Assembly (NCBI RefSeq): GCF_003382275.1
Contig: NZ_QTJX01000002.1
Coordinates: forward strand, 186,001 to 250,000
Length of the DNA: 64,000 nucleotides
DNA from: Flagellimonas nanhaiensis
GTDB taxonomy: Bacteria > Bacteroidota > Bacteroidia > Flavobacteriales > Flavobacteriaceae
Direction: 5' to 3'
Shown: positions 18,660-26,121 of the stretch, one piece after another
How positions within the stretch are numbered: position 1 is the stretch's first letter
Layout of the letters: every line of letters begins with the position of its first letter
The notes under the pieces: generated by a model
What the model saw: the letters and a program-made list of their open reading frames with translations, nothing else
Databases searched by the model: none
What the model was told of the DNA's origin: nothing
Made by a program: the position numbers and the translations under genes

Positions 18660-18722
18660 TTTTTTACAAATTATTAAAAAAAGAACTATGCCAGTACCTT
18701 AAGATGCAAATTTACGAGAGCG
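18660..18722 (-). repeat. Family-1 interspersed repeat, copy D
   Basis: TTTTTTACAAATTATTAAAAAA is strongly conserved, followed by GAACTATGCCAG, TTAAGATGCAAATTTACGAGAGCGG. On the minus strand the gap begins right after the stop of the next gene with GCTAACAGCAATGTGG, comparable to the gap ends of other copies. Confidence 0.75.
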
Positions 18723-18831
18723 GTAATTGCAAGTTTTTAGCGTATTAACTATAAGAATTCTAAAAGGCTACAACTCATGAACATGTGACTAATCCACCTA
18801 TTCTTATCCACATTGCTGTTAGCTGTATTTA

Positions 18832-19719
18832 TTAAAACTCCACCCCAGGTGCTAAAACCAATTGAAAGAAAATTAACAGGAGAATCAGAAGTGCTATGGG
18901 AGCCCAATATATTTTTTCATCAATTCTATTTGGAGTATGTTTTACATGTTTGGTTACATTAACCGAAGACCATATCCACGGAATTGAATAAACGAAAACA
19001 ATAAATGGAGTAATTGCCTGACGTATGGGAGGCACCCTAAACGGCACAATTAGTAAACCACCAACCAAAGCAGCCCCTACCGCTATAAACCGAATATATC
19101 TGAATCTTGCTTTAGGGTTATTTAAATCAACATCCTTTGGGGCAAATTCTAAAAGAAGTCTGCTAAACATAATATTGAGCATCGGTGTAGTGAAAATGCA
19201 TATTAACGCTAGAGCTATAAGAAGAGGCTGACTCAAATTTAAATACCCCACAAGCGCTTCACCAACATCGGTGCTTGGGGCCAAATAGGCCACCGTTACT
19301 TGTGGGATTGATTGTACGAGTCCATGAAAAGCAAGCCACAAGACTAATAATTTCCAAATGCTTTGGGAGTTTTTAATGAAGCTGTATATTACCAAACAAA
19401 TTAAGCCAATTAAGAAGATCGCCAAAGCTCCAGAGCCTTGCATCAAATACATCATGGGATGTTCTCCTTCCCAGGTATGATTATTGTGATACAGGTAGGA
19501 CTCCAAGCCAAGTACTTTTTTCCCCAGAACAAGAAATACTTCTTGTAGAAAAAAAATTAGATTGTATGTTAAAGCATACAGCACGGCAGAATTGACCAAG
19601 GTGTTGAATGTGACTATACCTTTAGGAGCCGAAACTCCTTTATATTTGGTCCAGTTAATAACTCCCCAAAGTATTGGTCCTATCAATAGAGCTGCAAAAA
19701 ATACTTGAACTATAATCAT
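18832..19719 (-). CDS. Polytopic membrane protein, unknown
   Basis: 295 residues with about seven hydrophobic segments spread along the chain. There are no charged pore motifs or ATPase motifs that identify a transporter. HNHTWEGEHPMMYLMQGSG in a loop is the most distinctive stretch. Unknown family. It is the only gene between repeats D and E. Confidence 0.7.
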   Translation of the reverse strand: MIIVQVFFAALLIGPILWGVINWTKYKGVSAPKGIVTFNTLVNSAVLYALTYNLIFFLQEVFLVLGKKVLGLESYLYHNNHTWEGEHPMMYLMQGSGALAIFLIGLICLVIYSFIKNSQSIWKLLVLWLAFHGLVQSIPQVTVAYLAPSTDVGEALVGYLNLSQPLLIALALICIFTTPMLNIMFSRLLLEFAPKDVDLNNPKARFRYIRFIAVGAALVGGLLIVPFRVPPIRQAITPFIVFVYSIPWIWSSVNVTKHVKHTPNRIDEKIYWAPIALLILLLIFFQLVLAPGVEF

Positions 19720-19853
19720 TTCTTGGATATCCTAATTTTAAAATAACATTTCTGATAAGACCTATAATTCAAAAATTAGGTTACACAAATAGCAAAATAT
19801 TTGAAAGTCAGGAAATTTGCACAATGGTTTTGGCTATTATTTCTGGATGGAAA

Positions 19854-19916
19854 GTTTTTTACAAATTATAAAAAACCAACTATACTGGCAGGGCAAGATT
19901 GTATTTATGGGACAGG
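19854..19916 (-). repeat. Family-1 interspersed repeat, copy E
   Basis: GTTTTTTACAAATTATAAAAAACCAACTATACTGGCAGGGCAAGAT..., with a diverged end (TTTATGGGACAGG). The first half closely matches copies D and H. It lies in a 244-bp gap downstream of phzF-like. Confidence 0.75.
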
Positions 19917-19963
19917 ACCGTATCCCGAAAAAGCATGGCACATGCACCATGTTGGCACCAGTT

Positions 19964-20779
19964 TTATATTTCTAATTCTCCTTTCAAAAGGATTTGCGCT
20001 TTTCCTTTAATTGTCATTTTAAGTTCGTCAATCAATTCAACCTCCATAAATCCAGTTCGTTCGGAACATTGAAAAGAGTTCATTTTTTTCTTGTGTAACC
20101 TTTGCCCCCAATATTTGGCCAAAAATGTATGTGTTCCGCCAGTTACCGGGTCTTCATTGGTTCCGCTCCAAGGCCAAAAATATCTTGATTCAAAATCGTA
20201 GTCCGGTTTTTCCGATAAAGCAGTAACCAAAACACCATTGATTGAATCGTGTGATTTTTTTAATTTTTCAAAGTCGGGATTTAGTTTGCTCAAGACGTTA
20301 CAGTCATCTATTTCAAGGAGCAGGATGTTTGTCTCTTTATTGTACTCGCTATTATTTATTTCAGTGATTCCGAGTGCTTCAAGCAATTCATTTGGTGCAA
20401 TTTGATGTTCAGTTTCATAGATTGGGAATTCCATTATGATATGTTCACCATCCCTTTGAATGACCAAATCCAAATTTTGAATATTCACAAAGTGAATATT
20501 TAACATATCCGAGTCTTTGTTGAAAAGCACTTTTGAAGCAGCCAAAGTTGCATGTCCGCACAAAGGAATTTCCATTTTTGGTGAAAAAAAACGAATTGAA
20601 AATCGGTTTTGTCCGCTCAGTTGGGTTACAAATACAGTTTCGGAAAACCCAAGTTCTTTGGCAATCAAAAGCATTTCCTCATCGCCTATTTCTTGATTGA
20701 GCAAACAGACTCCTGCGGGATTTCCTTTAAAAGGCTCATCCGTGAACGAATCCACGATGTAGGTTTGAATAGTTTTCAT
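19964..20779 (-). CDS. PhzF-family isomerase/epimerase
   Basis: 271 residues of the diaminopimelate-epimerase-like PhzF family. GNPAGVCLL (19-27) is the family signature, E47 in GFSETVF is the position of the catalytic Glu of PhzF, and IPLCGHATLAAS plus DPVTGGTH form the second half of the active site. Most non-phenazine members have unknown substrates, and no phenazine genes are present here. It shares a block with a DinB-like gene 7 bp upstream, suggesting co-transcription. Confidence 0.9.
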   Translation of the reverse strand: MKTIQTYIVDSFTDEPFKGNPAGVCLLNQEIGDEEMLLIAKELGFSETVFVTQLSGQNRFSIRFFSPKMEIPLCGHATLAASKVLFNKDSDMLNIHFVNIQNLDLVIQRDGEHIIMEFPIYETEHQIAPNELLEALGITEINNSEYNKETNILLLEIDDCNVLSKLNPDFEKLKKSHDSINGVLVTALSEKPDYDFESRYFWPWSGTNEDPVTGGTHTFLAKYWGQRLHKKKMNSFQCSERTGFMEVELIDELKMTIKGKAQILLKGELEI

Positions 20780-20786
20780 TTAGTCC

Positions 20787-21236
20787 TTAGGTTTCCTCCA
20801 AAATCCTACGGTGATAATTTATTTGCCCTAAATGGTAGTTTAAATGGGAATGCAAATGAATTATGGTGAATGCCATTTCTGTTTTCTTTTCCCAAATTAT
20901 AATTGGAAAGTCTTCAGTTAATCGGTCATCGTCGAGTTTACTTAATCCTTGATCAACAATTTGAATGGTTTCATCAATCCTTTTGTACAATTCCTCTCTG
21001 TCAACGAATTTGTCCGAAAACTCTAAATCCCTTTGTCTAACATATCCTATTTGGGCCAATCCGTTTCCAATGTACGTTTTTAGATTCCCAACTATATGAA
21101 GGCATAGATTACCTCCAGAGTTTTTTATTGAACGTTCAGTTTTCCACAAGGTCGTATCATCCTTGTACAGTTCAATCTCCTGTTTTAACCTCCTTAAATC
21201 CCTATAGTATAACTCTTTTATAGATTCTATTATCAT
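20787..21236 (-). CDS. DinB-like (DUF1572-type) protein, second copy
   Basis: 149 residues, helical, with the metal-site His pattern LCLHIVGNLKTYIG and LHSHLNYHLGQINYHRRI. Distant from the 17072 protein, so the two are probably separate acquisitions rather than a tandem duplication. It is the promoter-proximal gene of the block between repeats E and F, directly in front of phzF-like. Confidence 0.82.
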   Translation of the reverse strand: MIIESIKELYYRDLRRLKQEIELYKDDTTLWKTERSIKNSGGNLCLHIVGNLKTYIGNGLAQIGYVRQRDLEFSDKFVDREELYKRIDETIQIVDQGLSKLDDDRLTEDFPIIIWEKKTEMAFTIIHLHSHLNYHLGQINYHRRILEET

Positions 21237-21294
21237 TTTTTGTTTGTCGTCTTTTTAAAGTGGTGCTAACAGTCCAGGCTACAATTTCTTAGAG

Positions 21295-21360
21295 TTTTTA
21301 CAACTATTAAAAAAGAGCTATGCTGGGTATTACAAGACACAATCTTGCGGGAGCGGGAGA
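21295..21360 (-). repeat. Family-1 interspersed repeat, copy F
   Basis: TTTTTACAACTATTAAAAAAGAGCTATGCTGGGTATTACAAGACACAATCTTGCGGGAGCGGGAG. Both conserved halves are present. On the minus strand the gap starts with GGGTAACTTGGCAATAAT and ends with GGACTGTTAGCACCAC. Gap length 136 bp. Confidence 0.85.
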
Positions 21361-21372
21361 ATTATTGCCAAG

Positions 21373-21888
21373 TTACCCTACATTTTTATTTTTTAGTATT
21401 CTTTTGGCCGCCTTTTTTGCTTCATCAGTAAATTTTGAGTTTTCACCGGCTATTTCCTTCAATTCAAAAATGGTTTTATCCTTAAATTTTGATTCAAAGG
21501 ATTTTATCAGGTTCTCGTTCAAAGACCTTTCATATGACCCTTCTTTTTCGGGTAGATATTTATCCATCCAATCTTTGCTCAATGCGAAGAACAAAATCAA
21601 TAGGGCTAAAAAAATTGGATTTATTCCAATTCCCGAGAATCCGACTTTATAGGTCGTTATGTAAAAATCCAAAAATCCGATTAGTCCGATTATTAGGGTC
21701 AATGCATAAAATAAGAAGTAAACTTTTCTATTGAAAAAATAAAGAATCATAGATATTGTCAAACAACCAATTCCGATATAATGTTCGGTTGTGAAAATTT
21801 TATTCGTATTCAATGTAATTCCAAACGAAATCAGAACTAATACAATCGAAACAACCAGTGGTAATATGTTTAATCTAATTTTTTCCAA
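21373..21888 (-). CDS. Membrane protein with soluble C-terminal helix, unknown
   Basis: 171 residues. Four hydrophobic segments occupy about residues 7-105, followed by a charged, Lys-rich C-terminal region (ELKEIAGENSKFTDEAKKAAKRILKN). Unknown family. Sole gene between repeats F and G. Confidence 0.7.
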   Translation of the reverse strand: MEKIRLNILPLVVSIVLVLISFGITLNTNKIFTTEHYIGIGCLTISMILYFFNRKVYFLFYALTLIIGLIGFLDFYITTYKVGFSGIGINPIFLALLILFFALSKDWMDKYLPEKEGSYERSLNENLIKSFESKFKDKTIFELKEIAGENSKFTDEAKKAAKRILKNKNVG

Positions 21889-21930
21889 AATGCTGCCTAA
21901 AGATCCTGGGAATAATTTAGTTTTTCAAAG

Positions 21931-21998
21931 CTTTTGCAAATTATTAAAAAACCAGCTATGCAGGCACCACAAGATACCATCTTTTGGGAGCGAGGGAA
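21931..21998 (-). repeat. Family-1 interspersed repeat, copy G
   Basis: One of the best copies: GCAAATTATTAAAAAACC, AGCTATGCAGGCACC, ACAAGATACCATCTTTTGGGAGCGAGGGAA. Minus-strand gap ends are ATGTTGCCGACATTGGCC and GGATCTTTAGGCAGCA. Gap length 134 bp. Confidence 0.88.
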
Positions 21999-22022
21999 TT
22001 GTGGCCAATGTCGGCAACATTT

Positions 22023-22646
22023 TTAAAAACGTTCAATTTCTTCGTATACTTCCTTTTTAGAATTTTCAAATATTTCTCCGCCAAATTCCTCATTGTCCAA
22101 TGAGATAATTGAAATGTCTTTAATCCCCATTATCCCAAATACAAACTTCAGATAAGTAGTCTGAAAATTCATATGCTCGTTTTTCTCGTTTTCTCCATAG
22201 CCTGTGTCGCCGCGGCTTGAAAGAATGAACATTTTCTTGTTTTCAAGAAGTCCAACATAATCTCCGTCTGGTTCACCTGAACGAAATTTCCAAGTTTCGT
22301 TAATTCTCATAAGTTGGTCGATGTAAGATTTTAGTCCGCTCGGAATTGACCAGTTGTACATTGGCGTTCCCAAAACATAAATATTATGTTCCTTAAACTC
22401 TTTGACCAGTTCATTGCTAAACTCAACACCCAACTGGTTTTCTTTTGTTCTATTCTCTGGTCTTACAAACGCACTCGCAATCCAATTTTCATCTATGGCA
22501 GGAATTTTCTCCAATCCAACTTCTCGGAAAGTAAAAGTGTCGTTCGGATTTTTATTCCTCCAGTTTTCTTCAAAAAGTCGTGTTAACTTTCGGCTATGCG
22601 ATTTTTCGTTTCTCACACTTGCATTGATAATAAGTACTTTGTTCAT
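22023..22646 (-). CDS. FMN-dependent NAD(P)H azoreductase-like flavodoxin-fold oxidoreductase
   Basis: 207 residues with the flavodoxin-like fold of AzoR/NQO-type reductases: KVLIINASVRNEKSHSRKL binds the FMN phosphate, LGTPMYNWSIPSGLKSYIDQ is the family's P-x-Y/F-N-x-x-x-P segment, and FILSSRGDTGYG follows. These enzymes reduce quinones, azo or nitro compounds in the cytoplasm. The Crp-type regulator encoded 63 bp upstream on the same strand is a likely partner regulator. Confidence 0.88.
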   Translation of the reverse strand: MNKVLIINASVRNEKSHSRKLTRLFEENWRNKNPNDTFTFREVGLEKIPAIDENWIASAFVRPENRTKENQLGVEFSNELVKEFKEHNIYVLGTPMYNWSIPSGLKSYIDQLMRINETWKFRSGEPDGDYVGLLENKKMFILSSRGDTGYGENEKNEHMNFQTTYLKFVFGIMGIKDISIISLDNEEFGGEIFENSKKEVYEEIERF

Positions 22647-22709
22647 TTCCTTTGATTTTGATTATGAAACAAAGTTCTGAATAGGAAAAATGAAAAAAAT
22701 TGATGTAGT

Positions 22710-23291
22710 TTAAGATGCTTCCATTTTTTTTCGGATTCTGCTCAAGAATTCCGCAGTTATTCCCAAATAAGAGGCAATTAAATAGTTGGGAACTTTGCTG
22801 TTTATCTTTGGATAATTCTCTACAAAATCTAAATAACGTTGTTCAGCATCAAGAACATTATTTAAGATTATTCTCCTTTGTAGGCTTCCCAAATAACTTT
22901 CGAGAATAATTCTAAAAAAGCGTTCGAGTTTTGGAATTTGCCTTAACATTTCCTGAAAAGAGTCGTAGCGAATTTGCAGTAGTGTGGTTTTTTCAATGGC
23001 TTGAATGTTGTAAATAGAAGGTTTTTGTTTTTGAAAACTTTCAATATCTGTTGCCCACCAATTCTCAATTGCAAAATATAGAATTTCTTCTTTTCCTGTT
23101 TTAGAATTTATGTAAAAGGCCTTTAAAGTTCCATTGATCACAAAGTTGTCAGTTCGGCAAGTATGTCCGTTTCTCAAAAGATAATCTCCTTTTACAAGGG
23201 TTTTCTCTGTCCAAAAAGACCCCATTAAAATTTCTTCTTCGGAACTTAATTTAATGTGCTTTGAAATTGCCTTAACTAGGTGCTCGTTCAT
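22710..23291 (-). CDS. Crp/Fnr-family transcriptional regulator
   Basis: 193 residues: an N-terminal cyclic-nucleotide-binding-like beta roll (KGDYLLRNGHTCRTDNFVINGT) and a C-terminal winged helix (PNYLIASYLGITAEFLSRIRKKM). This is the short Crp form common in Bacteroidota next to redox genes. The usual cAMP residues are not clearly conserved. Its promoter region contains repeat H and a 17-G tract 106 bp upstream of the start. Confidence 0.88.
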   Translation of the reverse strand: MNEHLVKAISKHIKLSSEEEILMGSFWTEKTLVKGDYLLRNGHTCRTDNFVINGTLKAFYINSKTGKEEILYFAIENWWATDIESFQKQKPSIYNIQAIEKTTLLQIRYDSFQEMLRQIPKLERFFRIILESYLGSLQRRIILNNVLDAEQRYLDFVENYPKINSKVPNYLIASYLGITAEFLSRIRKKMEAS

Positions 23292-23336
23292 TCAAATTGG
23301 TGATAATGGTTCTCGGCCATGGTTTTGTTTCTCAGG

Positions 23337-23400
23337 GTTTCACAAATTATAAAAAACCAGCTATGCTAGTGCCACAAGATATAAACTTGTGGGAGCGGGG
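23337..23400 (-). repeat. Family-1 interspersed repeat, copy H
   Basis: TTTCACAAATTATAAAAAACCAGC, TATGCTAGTGCCACAAGATATA, ACTTGTGGGAGCGGGG. Strong match in both halves. Its right end runs into a homopolymeric G tract. Confidence 0.87.
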
Positions 23401-23413
23401 GGGGGGGGGGGGG
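23397..23413 (+). repeat. Homopolymeric tract of 17 G
   Basis: Seventeen consecutive G on the plus strand (C on the coding strand of neighbouring genes), extending the GGGAGCGGGG end of repeat H. Such a tract is prone to slipped-strand length change and to sequencing error. Confidence 0.9.
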
Positions 23414-23421
23414 TACAACTC

Positions 23422-23466
23422 GGCTATAATCCCGTTAAACTGCTGTCGGGATGGTGGATTATAGCC
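23422..23466. repeat. 11-bp perfect inverted repeat
   Basis: GGCTATAATCC and GGATTATAGCC (23-bp apart) form a perfect stem; inside, ATCCCG/CGGGAT can form an alternative 6-bp stem. Present only in the gap with repeat H, which makes that gap longer (192 bp). Could be part of a recombination site, a terminator-like structure without T-run, or a small insertion. Confidence 0.75.
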
Positions 23467-23483
23467 ATTATTGCAACCATTCC

Positions 23484-24146
23484 TTATTTTATTTTCGCTT
23501 CGGGTGGTGGTGGTGGTATGTCGAGCATACTGAATTCCTCGAATAAAATATTATAGCGAAAAAAACCCGTCCCCATTTCCGAATTGATTTTTTTGAACTG
23601 TCTTGTTATTTCTTTTAAAACCTCTTTAGTTTTCAAAATTGAAAATTTGTCCTCAATATATAAATGTATTAATGCAGGTTTTAAGATGTCCCTATCGTGC
23701 TGGAAGTTATAATCTTTCAAACTTATGCTCTTTATTTCCTCATCTAGTCTGCTGATATGAACCATTTTATCCCAGTTTTCCGATAAGTTTTTCAACGAAT
23801 CATTTTTTATGATAATCGTATTGCGATTAAAGTAGCAAGATATCACACCACTTGTCGGGCATTCCGTCCATCCAGTAAGTTTGTAAATTGTATCGTTCTG
23901 TTCGAATTCCAGTCCGATTGACTTTTCTTCACACGATAGACTTTGCATTTCTTTAATTAATTCACCAAAATCTTGAAGGGAATCCAGACTTATTGTTTCA
24001 AAGTCTGATAGCATATGGTTTTCGAGAAAACCGTTTGAAATCAATTCCGCAGTTACATGTCCCAGATCCGACTGTTGCTTTTCGACATTCAAATCGCAAT
24101 TGATCAAAAACAAGTATAAAAACAATATGCAAAAAGTCGCTCTCAT
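23484..24146 (-). CDS. Lipoprotein of unknown function
   Basis: 220 residues with a type II signal peptide (LINC lipobox). The body mixes charged helices with a strand-rich region containing two Cys (LSCEEKS, TECPTSG). It ends in a Pro-rich tail (DIPPPPPEAK). Unknown family. Sole gene between repeats H and I. Confidence 0.7.
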   Translation of the reverse strand: MRATFCILFLYLFLINCDLNVEKQQSDLGHVTAELISNGFLENHMLSDFETISLDSLQDFGELIKEMQSLSCEEKSIGLEFEQNDTIYKLTGWTECPTSGVISCYFNRNTIIIKNDSLKNLSENWDKMVHISRLDEEIKSISLKDYNFQHDRDILKPALIHLYIEDKFSILKTKEVLKEITRQFKKINSEMGTGFFRYNILFEEFSMLDIPPPPPEAKIK

Positions 24147-24188
24147 TAGATCTTTAGTAAGGGTCCTTGACCATGATTACTTTCCACC

Positions 24189-24251
24189 ATTTTTACAAGT
24201 TATTAAAAAGCCAGCTATGCTGCCAATATAAGATACCGTCTTGCGGGAACG
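24189..24251 (-). repeat. Family-1 interspersed repeat, copy I
   Basis: TTTTTACAAGTTATTAAAAAG, CCAGCTATGCTGCCAATATA, AGATACCGTCTTGCGGGAACG. Strong match in both halves. Rightmost copy; gap length 138 bp. Confidence 0.87.
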
Positions 24252-24284
24252 TCTATTTTTTACACCTATGCTACGTATAGTTAA

Positions 24285-25139
24285 TTAATTCTCATTCAAC
24301 CATTTTGTTGCCATATTCCACAACTCTTTTTTCTTCTTACTAAAGAATTTCATATGTCCTATATCTGTAAACCCATATTCTTTTGGTGATAGAGTCAGTA
24401 TTTTTGATTTAATGTTGGGATAAACCCTGATCATATCTTTGACATTTTCATAATTGGCAATTTCATCATCCATTGCATGAATCCATAGCGAATTCAAGTT
24501 TAGCTCATTGTAAAGATGGTCCTTAATTTTAGTGTCCAAATCAACTTTCACATAACCTTTTCCGTTACACCATTTAGTCCATTCCTTTCCTACATTTTTA
24601 GGGAGCGGCTCTCCCATTCCAACCCATTGCGATTTTGTATGCCCAAAAACCAGATTACTAACAGGAATGTAGAAATTTAACCAAAAGGAAGATTTCAATC
24701 TGAAAGGGTATTTTGAATAATGCAAACTTCCCGATGAGCTACCAAAGTTGAACATTGACTTAAGCTCTGTAGCATTTTTCATAAGTCCGACTAATTGCCC
24801 ACCTGCACTATGTCCGATAAGGTGATAATTTGTATTGGGGATCTCGTTTTTTAAATATTCCAATACCGCTGTCATATCTAATTTCCCCCAGTTGGCCAAG
24901 GATGCATTAGAGGAGTTTATTGAATCTCCCTTAGATTCACCAATGCCTCTGTTGTCAAAAGTTAAAGTTGCAAAACCGTTTTCTGCAAGAAAAAGAGCAA
25001 ATGCCGAATAGAATTCCTTTTTTATTCCTGTAGCAGGCGCAATCATCACAGCAGATATAATCTTTTCTGGCTTAAATAACTTTCCAAAAAGCTCAAAACC
25101 ATCCTCGCATTTAATTTTAATTTTTAGCTCTTCTATCAA
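24285..25139 (-). CDS. Alpha/beta hydrolase
   Basis: 284 residues with no signal peptide. Nucleophile S111 is in GHSAGG, the oxyanion region in VMIAPATGIK, NRGIGESKG marks the family turn, and the catalytic His is probably in DIGHMKFFS near the C-terminus with an Asp in MDDEIANYE. It belongs to the serine aminopeptidase/esterase-like group; the substrate is unknown. It is the last gene of the array on this side: no repeat lies between it and the HTH gene. Confidence 0.88.
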   Translation of the reverse strand: MIEELKIKIKCEDGFELFGKLFKPEKIISAVMIAPATGIKKEFYSAFALFLAENGFATLTFDNRGIGESKGDSINSSNASLANWGKLDMTAVLEYLKNEIPNTNYHLIGHSAGGQLVGLMKNATELKSMFNFGSSSGSLHYSKYPFRLKSSFWLNFYIPVSNLVFGHTKSQWVGMGEPLPKNVGKEWTKWCNGKGYVKVDLDTKIKDHLYNELNLNSLWIHAMDDEIANYENVKDMIRVYPNIKSKILTLSPKEYGFTDIGHMKFFSKKKKELWNMATKWLNEN

Positions 25140-25254
25140 AGTAGGTTCGTTTAATTACAGATGACTTGTTTATATGAATAAAAAATAAATCTACATACAA
25201 CCAATGTAGGAATAAAACTGATGATCGAGGTTGTTTCTATATTAAATCTAGAAA

Positions 25255-25494
25255 TCATTTTCTAAACTCAAAAAGTTCAGAAACATCTAGATTTAATGCC
25301 TTGGCAAGTAGCACCAAATTGGATATGGTGGTGTTGACCTCACCATTTTCTATGCGCCAAACTTGATTCTTGGAAAGTCCGGCAATGGCTTCCAACTTGG
25401 TTTGCGATAAATTCCGCTCTTCACGCAAAGCTCTCAGATTCATTCCAAAATCTCGGATAAACAACTTCTCTTCGCGGCTTAATTTATTTCGCAT
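25255..25494 (-). CDS. Short XRE-family HTH regulator
   Basis: 79 residues from the ATG at 25494 (a GTG at 25509 would add five). It is a single Cro/C1-type helix-turn-helix: RALREERNLSQTKLEAIAGL then KNQVWRIENGEVNTTISNLVLLAKAL. There is no sensor domain. It is divergent from the 25592 gene, and two identical palindromes lie between them, so autoregulation and control of that gene are likely. It may be the right border of the accessory region. Confidence 0.88.
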   Translation of the reverse strand: MRNKLSREEKLFIRDFGMNLRALREERNLSQTKLEAIAGLSKNQVWRIENGEVNTTISNLVLLAKALNLDVSELFEFRK

Positions 25495-25508
25495 ACCACC
25501 AAGATGCA

Positions 25509-25541
25509 CTATATATAGAAATAAATCTTCCCTATATATAG
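25509..25541. promoter_or_regulatory. Two CTATATATAG palindromes, candidate operators
   Basis: Identical 10-bp palindromes at 25509-25518 and 25532-25541, starts 23 bp apart (about two helical turns), lie directly upstream of the XRE gene start and about 50 bp before the divergent gene. A -7-like TACCTTTA lies at 25562-25569 for the plus-strand gene. Confidence 0.55.
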
Positions 25542-25591
25542 GGGTAATTTTAAAATTATTTTACCTTTATATCAAACTTAACCTAAATCAC

Positions 25592-26044
25592 ATGCCAAAA
25601 AATTCAAGCCTACTTGGCACCCTTACCCATTTTCTAAACCAAAGCCCCTATACCTCGCTAGAGCTTACCTTTGCGCACCATACCGTCTGCCACCATCAAA
25701 ACGGGCAGTTCCTTAACCGGCTGCATAAACAACAAAGTCGTTTGCTCATCCACAAACTGCCCAACATTGCATTGGCCCAAATGGTAGTAGTAGATAACCT
25801 GTTGTTCAATTTTTCCTTTAGCTTTCACAGGCCCACCAACCAAGAACAATACCGCGGTACTATGCTGCAACTGCCGCGCCCCTTAGATCAGGGGCATATG
25901 GAGATAACCGGTACACAGCTTGTTCTATCCTTTAGGATAGATGCTCCGGACCCGGCCCTTTCCGTGAACATAACACAGACCTACTTTGGCTCCTTTAGCT
26001 TGGAAAAGTTTTATGTACCGCAGCCCGTACTTGGAGAGTTGTAA
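25592..26044 (+). CDS. Protein of unknown function, divergent from XRE regulator
   Basis: 150 residues from the ATG at 25592; the frame is open further upstream, but those codons run through the operator region and into the XRE gene. The protein is His/Gln/Leu-rich (FAHHTVCHHQNGQF) and has no signal peptide or membrane helix. An LPRPLDQGHMEITGTQLVLSFRI stretch suggests beta structure. I recognise no family. Confidence 0.6.
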   Translation: MPKNSSLLGTLTHFLNQSPYTSLELTFAHHTVCHHQNGQFLNRLHKQQSRLLIHKLPNIALAQMVVVDNLLFNFSFSFHRPTNQEQYRGTMLQLPRPLDQGHMEITGTQLVLSFRIDAPDPALSVNITQTYFGSFSLEKFYVPQPVLGEL

Positions 26045-26121
26045 ACCCTATTTTAATAATCCATATTTTAGCTGGACCTGGTCTGCCACGGTGGATCATA
26101 TACCAAAATACGATCAACTAC

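Noticed and set aside
12801-24251. CRISPR array
   Set aside because: The repeats are degenerate, lie kilobases apart around genes, and have no spacers of constant size; no cas genes are present.
12801-25139. Insertion sequence or MITE origin of the family-1 repeats
   Set aside because: No transposase, no terminal inverted repeats and no target-site duplications were seen; fixed orientation relative to genes argues against random insertion, though a non-autonomous element cannot be fully excluded.
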